From: an uncultured bacterium | Lineage (GTDB): Bacteria; Bacillota; Clostridia; Lachnospirales; Lachnospiraceae | Direction of reading: 5' to 3' | DNA: 6,089 nt | Assembly: GCA_945871045.1 (NCBI GenBank) | Contig: CAMBUC010000134.1 | Location: 1-6,089, forward strand | Part shown: in pieces, positions 1-5,376 of the stretch | Layout of the letters: each line of letters opens with the position of its first letter | How positions within the stretch are numbered: position 1 is the first letter of the stretch | Position numbers and translations under genes: made by a program | Notes under the pieces: model-generated | The model's database searches: none | What the model was told of the DNA's origin: nothing | The model's input: only the letters and a program-made list of their open reading frames with translations

Positions 1-1119
1 CGCTATACCAAAAAGGGCACAGTGATCGATCAGGAAAAAGCAGAGAGAGAAATGGCGCTGGCAGTAGAAAAAGGAGTGAACTATTTTGATACCGCATATG
101 CCTATACTGGCAGTGAAGTATGCCTTGGCAAGTTTTTGAAAAAATATGGATGTCGGGACAAGATCAAGATCGCAACGAAACTGCCCCATTACTATATAAA
201 GAAGATCGAGGACATGGAGCGTTATTTTGCGGAGGAGTTAGAGCGCTTACAGACAGATTATATTGACTATTATCTGATGCACATGTTAAACGATCCTGCT
301 ACCTGGCAGCGCTTGACGGAACTGGGCATTCAGGATTGGATCCAAAAAAAGAAAGAATCCGGTGCCATCAGAAACATCGGTTTTTCCTTTCATGGCGGAA
401 CTGCAAAGTTCAAGGAACTGATCGATTCCTATGATTGGGATTTCTGCCAAATTCAGTATAACTATATGGATGAGTATACCCAGGCAGGTATTGACGGTTT
501 GAATTATGCACATGAAAAAGGGATCCCCGTGATCATTATGGAGCCTTTGCGTGGAGGCAGACTAGTCAATCAGTTGCCGGAAGCAGCCAGAAAGGAATTT
601 GCCGCAGCAAACAAGGAGCGTACACCGGCAGAATGGGGACTTCGCTGGATCTGGAATCATGAGCAGGTAAATGTCATTCTCTCCGGAATGAACGATGTGG
701 CTCAGGTAGAGGAGAACTGCCGGATCGCATCAGAAGCACAGGCTCATGAGATGTCAGAAGCCGATCTTCAGGTGTTTGAACGTGTGAAAGCCGCGATCAA
801 TAAGAGCGTAAAGGTGGGATGCACGGGATGCGGTTACTGCATGCCCTGCCCGCAGGGAGTGGATATCCCTACCTGTTTTCAGGCATACAACCGCAGTTAC
901 ACCGATAGTTGGTTTGGCGGTATGATGGCATACTTTATGTGTACCACCCTTCGTCAGGATAAGACGATCGCATCCAAATGTGTAGGATGCGGTAAATGCG
1001 AGAAACATTGTCCGCAGCAGATCCATATCCGCGAGGAGTTAAAGAATGTAAAGAAGCGCATGGAGAGTCCGATCTACAAGGTAGCGAAAGTAGTCGCTGA
1101 TAAGATTTACAAGTATTAA
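1..1119 (+). CDS. Aldo/keto reductase with C-terminal double [4Fe-4S] ferredoxin domain (5' partial)
   Basis: This is the 3' part of an NAD(P)H-type aldo/keto reductase. The frame is open from base 1 and ends at TAA 1117-1119 (372 codons visible). A GTG at 22 could be read as a start, but the protein is already inside the conserved N-terminal part of the barrel, so the true start lies upstream, probably some 20-30 codons away. The AKR catalytic tetrad is visible: Asp (88-90) and Tyr (103-105) in DTAYAY, Lys (178-180) in ATKLP, and His (280-282) in LMHML. The last quarter carries two cysteine clusters: CTGCGYCMPCP (Cys codons at 820, 829, 838, 847) and CVGCGKCEKHCP (979, 988, 997, 1009). These should bind two [4Fe-4S] clusters. 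The protein is probably cytoplasmic and couples carbonyl/alcohol redox to electron transfer through the clusters. The natural substrate cannot be read from sequence. The family call is firm; the physiological role is unknown. Confidence 0.93.
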   Translation, partial: RYTKKGTVIDQEKAEREMALAVEKGVNYFDTAYAYTGSEVCLGKFLKKYGCRDKIKIATKLPHYYIKKIEDMERYFAEELERLQTDYIDYYLMHMLNDPATWQRLTELGIQDWIQKKKESGAIRNIGFSFHGGTAKFKELIDSYDWDFCQIQYNYMDEYTQAGIDGLNYAHEKGIPVIIMEPLRGGRLVNQLPEAARKEFAAANKERTPAEWGLRWIWNHEQVNVILSGMNDVAQVEENCRIASEAQAHEMSEADLQVFERVKAAINKSVKVGCTGCGYCMPCPQGVDIPTCFQAYNRSYTDSWFGGMMAYFMCTTLRQDKTIASKCVGCGKCEKHCPQQIHIREELKNVKKRMESPIYKVAKVVADKIYKY

Positions 1120-1120
1120 T

Positions 1121-1170
1121 ACAAGAGCCGTGTTCCCTGTGCTTTCGCACGTCAGGTGTAGTCAGGGATG
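1121..1170 (+). repeat. Hairpin element, copy 1 (diverged)
   Basis: This is the first of two related hairpin elements just after the reductase stop codon. It shares ACAAGAG, TGTTCC and GTGCTTTCGCA with copy 2, in the same order. It folds as TCCCTG (1134-1139) with CAGGGA (1163-1168), then CT (1142-1143) with AG (1160-1161), an unpaired TTC, and a terminal stem GCAC (1147-1150) with GTGT (1156-1159) closing the 5-nt loop GTCAG. A competing small hairpin GTGC-TTTC-GCAC (1139-1150) is also possible. The outer ACAAGAG arm (1121-1127) has no partner within this copy. No T-run follows, so it is not a typical intrinsic terminator. It could be a 3' UTR RNA structure or a decayed member of a dispersed repeat family. 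Confidence 0.6.
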
Positions 1171-1185
1171 AGGTAAAAGTGTCAA

Positions 1186-1253
1186 GGTACAAGAGATGCA
1201 TGTTCCGTGCTTTCGCATGTAAGATGCAGCACGGGGCATGTATCTCTTGTATT
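1186..1253 (+). ncRNA. Long hairpin element, copy 2: possible structured RNA or palindromic repeat
   Basis: The left arm 1189-1211 pairs with the right arm 1228-1250 over 23 consecutive base pairs, with three G-U wobbles (1198-1241, 1203-1236, 1204-1235). A T-A pair and two more G-U pairs can extend it outward to 1186-1253. After an unpaired TTC (1212-1214) a second stem, GCAT (1215-1218) with ATGC (1224-1227), closes a GTAAG loop. All wobbles are G-U when read as + strand RNA and would be A-C mismatches on the other strand, so the structure favours a rightward transcript. The sequence after it (ATTATTAAC) has no real T-run, which weakens a terminator reading. No known RNA family is recognised. 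The structure is certain; calling it an ncRNA is inference, and a dispersed palindromic repeat is an equal alternative. Confidence 0.5.
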
Positions 1254-1306
1254 ATTAACATGGTGGGAAGAATTACTCCAAGAAATTTTTCAACAAAAAA
1301 GGAAAA

Positions 1307-1333
1307 ATGTCAAAAAGACGGAATATATATACT
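1307..1333 (+). promoter_or_regulatory. Possible sigma-A-type promoter for the dgt-dnaG-rpoD operon
   Basis: TATACT at 1328-1333 matches the TATAAT -10 consensus at five of six bases. It lies in an A/T-rich stretch about 55 nt before the dgt start. The best -35 candidate is ATGTCA (1307-1312), four of six matches to TTGACA, but the spacer is only 15 bp, shorter than the preferred 17. No extended -10 TG is present. If real, the upstream hairpins (1121-1253) lie before the transcription start and belong to another transcript. Evidence is weak: sequence match and position only. Confidence 0.3.
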
Positions 1334-1371
1334 AGGTAGTAGAGCTGTTGTTTGTGTTTTTATCAAAAAAG

Positions 1372-1377
1372 AAAGGA
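1372..1377 (+). promoter_or_regulatory. Ribosome binding site supporting the dgt start at 1389
   Basis: AAAGGA lies 11 nt before the ATG at 1389. The spacing is slightly long, but this is the only purine-rich Shine-Dalgarno-like site near a start that matches the family's N-terminus. It supports 1389 over the in-frame GTG at 1179, which would place the start before the large hairpin. Confidence 0.5.
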
Positions 1378-1388
1378 ACAGCGCGTAT

Positions 1389-2396
1389 ATGACAATTAGA
1401 GAAGAACTGGAACGCCGTCAACATACCATGCTAAGTCCCTATGCAACGCTGGATGAAAATACCATTGGCAGGGACCGGGAAGAGCCACAGTGCGATATCC
1501 GCCCGGTCTTTCAAAGAGACCGTGACAGAATCCTGCACAGCAAGGCATTTCGACGTTTAAAGAACAAAACACAGGTCTTTTTGACTCCCAAAGGGGACCA
1601 TTATCGTACCCGTTTATCACATACGCTGGAGGTATCGCAAAACGCCCGGACGATCGCCAAGGCACTTCGGCTGAATGAAGATCTGGTGGAAGCCATCGCC
1701 CTTGGTCACGATCTGGGACATACACCCTTTGGTCATGCCGGTGAGCATGTATTGAACGAACTGTGCGAGGGTGGATTTGCCCACAATGAACAAAGTGTGC
1801 GGATCGTGGAATGTCTGGAAAAAGATGGGGAAGGATTAAATCTGACTTGGGAAGTCCGAGACGGGATCCGCAATCATCAGACCAGTCTGATGCCTCATAC
1901 GTTAGAAGGAAAGATTGTCCGTTTTTCGGATAAGATTGCTTATATCAATCATGACATCGATGATGCCATCCGTGGCAAAGTCCTTTCGGAAGAAGATATT
2001 CCTATCGAATACCGGGAGATCCTGGGGAACTCTACGAGAGAACGCTTAGATACGCTGGTACATAATATGATCATTAACAGCATGGATAAAAATGATATCT
2101 GTATGTCCCCGGACGTAGAACATGCGATGCGTGGACTGCGCCAGTTTATGTTTGATCATCTTTACCGGGGTTCTGTGGCGAAACAAGAGGAAGCAAAAGC
2201 AAAGGAACTGCTTCGCAAACTGTTCTTTTATTACATGGAATATCCGGAAGTGATGCCGCAGCAGTTTCTACGCATGCTGGATGCGGGCGAAAAACAGGAT
2301 CGTGTTGTCTGTGATTATATCGCGGGCATGACCGATCAGTATGCAATTGCAAAATTTAATGAGTATTTTGTGCCATTGGCATGGCAGGTGAATTAA
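1389..2396 (+). CDS. dgt: Deoxyguanosinetriphosphate triphosphohydrolase-like protein (HD domain)
   Basis: This 335-residue protein belongs to the dGTPase-like branch of the HD phosphohydrolases, which cleave dNTPs to deoxynucleoside and triphosphate. The start at 1389 gives the family's usual N-terminus (MTIREELE) followed by SPYAT and the GRDREE / RDRDRILHSKAFRRLK block (residues about 27-58). Metal-binding residues are visible: His78 in RLSHTLEV, His107-Asp108 in ALGHDLGHTPFGHAGE, and an Asp in SDKIAYINHDIDDA (probably Asp181 by family pattern). The frame is open upstream to a GTG at 1179, but those 70 residues run through the hairpin, are cysteine-rich and resemble nothing in the family. 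The protein is cytoplasmic, and its substrate range (dGTP or other dNTPs) is not readable here. It opens the dnaG-rpoD operon, with dnaG starting 1 nt after its stop, which places dNTP-pool control beside replication priming. Confidence 0.94.
   Translation: MTIREELERRQHTMLSPYATLDENTIGRDREEPQCDIRPVFQRDRDRILHSKAFRRLKNKTQVFLTPKGDHYRTRLSHTLEVSQNARTIAKALRLNEDLVEAIALGHDLGHTPFGHAGEHVLNELCEGGFAHNEQSVRIVECLEKDGEGLNLTWEVRDGIRNHQTSLMPHTLEGKIVRFSDKIAYINHDIDDAIRGKVLSEEDIPIEYREILGNSTRERLDTLVHNMIINSMDKNDICMSPDVEHAMRGLRQFMFDHLYRGSVAKQEEAKAKELLRKLFFYYMEYPEVMPQQFLRMLDAGEKQDRVVCDYIAGMTDQYAIAKFNEYFVPLAWQVN
2386..2390 (+). promoter_or_regulatory. dnaG ribosome binding site inside the end of dgt
   Basis: AGGTG lies 7 nt before the dnaG ATG at 2398, within the last codons of dgt. 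The dgt stop TAA (2394-2396) and the dnaG ATG are separated by one base, so ribosomes finishing dgt can reinitiate on dnaG. This spacing supports translational coupling and confirms the chosen dnaG start. Confidence 0.5.
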
Positions 2397-2397
2397 A

Positions 2398-4161
2398 ATG
2401 CCTTTTTATTCCGATGATTTAGTTGAAGAGGTACGTTCGCGGTCTGATATCGTGGACGTGATCTCGCAATATGTAAAACTGCATAAGCGCGGCAGCAACT
2501 ATGTGGGCTTATGTCCCTTTCATAATGAGAAGACAGGCTCCTTTACGGTGTCGGCGGCAAAACAGATGTATTACTGTTTTGGATGTGGTGCAGGCGGAAA
2601 TGTCCTGACCTTTCTCATGAACTATGAAAATGCAACATTTCCGGAAGCATTGCAGGAACTGGCTGACCGTGCAGGTGTGGAACTTCCGAAACAGGAGGTG
2701 TCTGCCGAGGCGAAAAAACAGGCTGACAAACGCAGCCGGCTGTTGGAAGTTCAAAAGGAGGCTGCCAAATATTATTATGCACTTCTTCGCAACCAACGCG
2801 GCAGGCAGGCATACGAGTATTTTAAAAACAGACAACTGTCTGACGAGACGATGCGGAAGTTCGGACTCGGTTATTCAGACAAATACAGTGATGATCTGTA
2901 TCGCTATTTAAAAAGCAAAGGCTATGAAGATGCACTTCTGAAAGAATCCGGTCTGGTGACCTTCGATGAGAAACGGGGCGGCCATGACAAATTTTGGAAT
3001 CGTGCGATGTTTCCCATCATGGATGTGCGGGGAAAGGTCATAGGTTTTGGCGGACGCGTGATGGGGGAAGGAGAACCGAAGTACTTAAACTCTCCGGAAA
3101 CACTGATCTTTGACAAGTCCAGAAATTTATATGCCTTGAATCTTGCAAAGTCTACGAAAAAGCCGCAGATGCTTTTGTGTGAAGGTTATATGGATGTGAT
3201 CGCATTGCATCAGGCAGGCTTTGACAATGCGGTAGCATCACTTGGAACCGCTTTCACCACGGGACATGCCAGTTTGCTCAAGCGTTACACAAAGGAGGTT
3301 TATCTTACCTTTGACAGTGACGGGGCAGGGATCAAGGCAGCGCTTCGCGCAATCCCTATCTTAAAAGAAGCAGGACTGACTGCCAAGGTCGTTCATATGG
3401 AGCCCTATAAAGATCCGGATGAGTTTATCAAGGCGCTGGGGGCCGAGGAATATCAAAAGCGCGTGGATGAGGCCGAAAACAGTTTCTTTTTTGAACTTCG
3501 GGTGTTGGAACAAAACTATGATATGAGAGATCCGGAAAGTAAAACCGCGTTTCATAATGAGGTGGCACGCAGGCTGCTCGGTTTTACGGAGGAGTTGGAG
3601 CGGGAGAATTATATGACTGCTACAGCAGAGCATTATCATATCTCCTATGAGCAGCTTCGCAAACTGGTGTATACGCTGGGCGCAAAGGGACTTGGTGCAA
3701 AACCGGTCCGTCAGGAGAACACGCAGCCGAAATCCGGTATGAACCATAAGAATAAGCGTGAGGACGGAAATCATCAGGCGCAGAAGTTACTTTTGACCTG
3801 GCTGGTGGAGCGGCCGGAACTTTATAAGCAAGTCAAGAATGAGATTACGCCCGGGGATTTTACGGAGGAATTGTACCGAAAGGTAGCGATGCTGTTGTAT
3901 GAGCAATACGAGTCCGGTGCAGCCAATCCGGCACAGATCATCAGCACCTTTTCTGACGAAGAGGAACAGCGTGTGGTGGCGGGACTGTTTCATGCAAGAC
4001 TTCCGGAAATGGAGTCACAGCAGGAACAGGAAAAAGCGCTTCGTGATGTGATCGCACGTATGAAGCGTGATAGTCTGGGGGCACAAAAAGATAAGATCGA
4101 TACCACAAACCTGGAGGAAATGCAGCGTTTTATTGATGCAGCGAGGGCCAGTAAACGCTGA
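2398..4161 (+). CDS. dnaG: DNA primase DnaG
   Basis: This 587-residue protein makes RNA primers at the replication fork, working with the DnaB-type helicase. The three DnaG parts are present in order. The N-terminal CHC2 zinc domain has Cys39, His42, Cys60 and Cys63 (CPFH, CFGCG). The RNA polymerase core includes FPIMDVRGKVIGFGGR and PKYLNSPET (about 205-234). The TOPRIM fold follows with Glu262 in CEGYMD, Asp306 and Asp308 in DSDGAG, and DPDEF at 339-343, giving the metal-binding acidic residues. A charged linker (about 435-460) leads to the C-terminal helicase-binding domain (about 461-587). Length is normal for a Firmicute primase. One small oddity is EKTGSF in the zinc domain, where many primases have EKTPSF. 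It is tightly coupled to dgt upstream and followed after 62 bp by the sigma factor gene. Identity is very secure. Confidence 0.98.
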   Translation: MPFYSDDLVEEVRSRSDIVDVISQYVKLHKRGSNYVGLCPFHNEKTGSFTVSAAKQMYYCFGCGAGGNVLTFLMNYENATFPEALQELADRAGVELPKQEVSAEAKKQADKRSRLLEVQKEAAKYYYALLRNQRGRQAYEYFKNRQLSDETMRKFGLGYSDKYSDDLYRYLKSKGYEDALLKESGLVTFDEKRGGHDKFWNRAMFPIMDVRGKVIGFGGRVMGEGEPKYLNSPETLIFDKSRNLYALNLAKSTKKPQMLLCEGYMDVIALHQAGFDNAVASLGTAFTTGHASLLKRYTKEVYLTFDSDGAGIKAALRAIPILKEAGLTAKVVHMEPYKDPDEFIKALGAEEYQKRVDEAENSFFFELRVLEQNYDMRDPESKTAFHNEVARRLLGFTEELERENYMTATAEHYHISYEQLRKLVYTLGAKGLGAKPVRQENTQPKSGMNHKNKREDGNHQAQKLLLTWLVERPELYKQVKNEITPGDFTEELYRKVAMLLYEQYESGAANPAQIISTFSDEEEQRVVAGLFHARLPEMESQQEQEKALRDVIARMKRDSLGAQKDKIDTTNLEEMQRFIDAARASKR

Positions 4162-4223
4162 TACACATAAAATTCCCTAAATCAGGACAGTATATATATT
4201 AACCATGAGAGGATGGAAACAAA
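4162..4223 (+). promoter_or_regulatory. dnaG-rpoD spacer with rpoD ribosome binding site and weak promoter-like sequence
   Basis: This 62-bp A/T-rich spacer holds GAGAGGA (4207-4213), a good Shine-Dalgarno match 10 nt before the rpoD ATG at 4224. TATATATATT (4191-4200) could supply a -10 box (TATATT, 4195-4200), but the best -35 at 16 bp spacing, TTCCCT (4173-4178), matches only three of six consensus bases. There is no terminator hairpin, so transcription from dnaG should read through. The ribosome binding site is well supported; an internal promoter for rpoD is only a possibility. Confidence 0.45.
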
Positions 4224-5375
4224 ATGGAAAACAAGAAAACTACGAAAGCAAAAAATGAAAAGCAGGCGGCAGAGATGGCGGCAGGTACGAAGCAGCAGTT
4301 TTTGACGAGGCTGAATGATCTCTTAGAGTCTGCCAAGAAAAAGAAAAATATGCTTGAGTATCAGGAAATCAGTGACTATTTCAAGGATATGAACCTGGGT
4401 GCAGAGCAGTTTGAGCAGATCCTTGATTTTTTAGAGGCACACAATATCGATGTGCTTCGTATTTCTGATGATGATGACGATATCTTGTTGGATGATGAGG
4501 ATGAGGTAGAGGTAGAGCAGATCGACCTTTCTGTGCCTGATGGTGTCAGCATTGAAGACCCTGTGCGTATGTACTTAAAAGAGATCGGTAAAGTTCCTCT
4601 GTTATCGGCTGAGGAAGAGATCGAACTTGCAAAGCGCATGGAACTAGGCGACATGGAGGCAAAGAAGCGTCTGGCAGAGGCGAACCTGCGACTGGTAGTC
4701 AGCATCGCAAAGCGTTATGTAGGCCGTGGAATGTTATTCCTTGACCTGATCCAGGAGGGAAATCTCGGTCTGATCAAGGCGGTGGAGAAGTTTGATTATC
4801 GAAAAGGATACAAGTTCTCTACCTATGCAACCTGGTGGATCCGTCAGGCGATCACCCGCGCCATTGCAGATCAGGCACGAACCATTCGTATTCCTGTTCA
4901 TATGGTTGAGACGATCAATAAGTTGATCCGTGTGTCCAGACAGTTGTTGCAGGAATTGGGACGTGAGCCCAGTCCGGAGGAAATTGCTGAAGAGATGAAA
5001 ATGCCGGTAGAGCGCGTGCGTGAGATCTTAAAGATCTCTCAGGAGCCGGTATCTCTGGAGACGCCCATCGGCGAGGAGGAGGATTCTCATCTTGGAGATT
5101 TTATTCAGGATGATAATGTTCCTGTACCCGCAGATGCCGCAGCATTTACATTGTTAAAAGAACAGCTGGAAGAAGTGCTCAGTACCTTGACGGAGCGGGA
5201 GAAAAAAGTACTGACTCTTCGTTTTGGATTGGAAGATGGCCGTGCGAGAACATTGGAAGAAGTTGGACGTGAGTTCAATGTTACGCGTGAGCGCATCCGT
5301 CAGATCGAGGCAAAGGCACTTCGCAAACTGCGTCACCCCAGCCGCAGCAGAAAGTTAAAGGATTATTTAGAGTAA
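4224..5375 (+). CDS. rpoD: RNA polymerase primary sigma factor RpoD (SigA)
   Basis: This 383-residue protein is the housekeeping sigma-70 factor that directs RNA polymerase to -10/-35 promoters. A lysine-rich N-terminus is followed by region 1.1 (about 24-75) and an acidic linker rich in Asp/Glu (82-99). Region 1.2 is DPVRMYLKEIGKVPLLSAEEE (starting at 112), split here as DPVRMYLKEIG and KVPLLSAEEE. Region 2 (about 149-218) contains NLRLVVSIAKRY, the core-binding DLIQEGNLGLIKAVEKF, and the -10 recognition helix YKFSTYATWWIRQAITRAI. Region 3 spans about 229-300. Region 4 (about 312-383) has TLTEREKKVLTLRFGL and the -35 recognition helix-turn-helix EEVGREFNVTRERIRQIEAK. It lacks the large non-conserved insert of E. 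coli RpoD, giving the short length of Firmicute SigA. The ATG at 4224 has a good ribosome binding site. The presence of region 1.1 and all four regions marks it as the primary sigma rather than an alternative one. Confidence 0.98.
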   Translation: MENKKTTKAKNEKQAAEMAAGTKQQFLTRLNDLLESAKKKKNMLEYQEISDYFKDMNLGAEQFEQILDFLEAHNIDVLRISDDDDDILLDDEDEVEVEQIDLSVPDGVSIEDPVRMYLKEIGKVPLLSAEEEIELAKRMELGDMEAKKRLAEANLRLVVSIAKRYVGRGMLFLDLIQEGNLGLIKAVEKFDYRKGYKFSTYATWWIRQAITRAIADQARTIRIPVHMVETINKLIRVSRQLLQELGREPSPEEIAEEMKMPVERVREILKISQEPVSLETPIGEEEDSHLGDFIQDDNVPVPADAAAFTLLKEQLEEVLSTLTEREKKVLTLRFGLEDGRARTLEEVGREFNVTRERIRQIEAKALRKLRHPSRSRKLKDYLE

Positions 5376-5376
5376 T

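Noticed and set aside
22..24. GTG at 22 as the true start of the aldo/keto reductase
   Set aside because: The frame is open back to base 1 and the residue pattern is already internal to the barrel, so this is an internal valine codon of a gene cut by the window edge.
1189..1256. Copy 2 hairpin as a classical Rho-independent terminator of the reductase gene
   Set aside because: The stem is much longer than usual and is followed by ATTATTAAC rather than a run of T. Weak termination cannot be excluded, but the signal is not typical.
935..1261. Minus-strand open frame across the reductase end and the intergenic hairpins
   Set aside because: It overlaps the cysteine-rich end of a confident gene and the hairpin element, and the translation shows no recognisable domain. 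It is a shadow frame.
1179..1388. N-terminal extension of the dGTPase starting at GTG 1179 (70 extra in-frame residues)
   Set aside because: The extension runs through the large hairpin, has six cysteines and no resemblance to the family. The ATG at 1389 gives the expected N-terminus and has a ribosome binding site.
4467..4521. GAT/GAG-rich low-complexity tract in rpoD
   Set aside because: It encodes the acidic linker between sigma regions 1.1 and 1.2, a normal feature of primary sigma factors, and not a separate repeat.
2211..5330. The 12-mer CTTCGCAAACTG occurring in dgt (2211-2222), dnaG (3655-3666) and rpoD (5319-5330)
   Set aside because: All three occurrences are in frame and encode Leu-Arg-Lys-Leu in helices. 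Shared codon preference explains them without a regulatory repeat.
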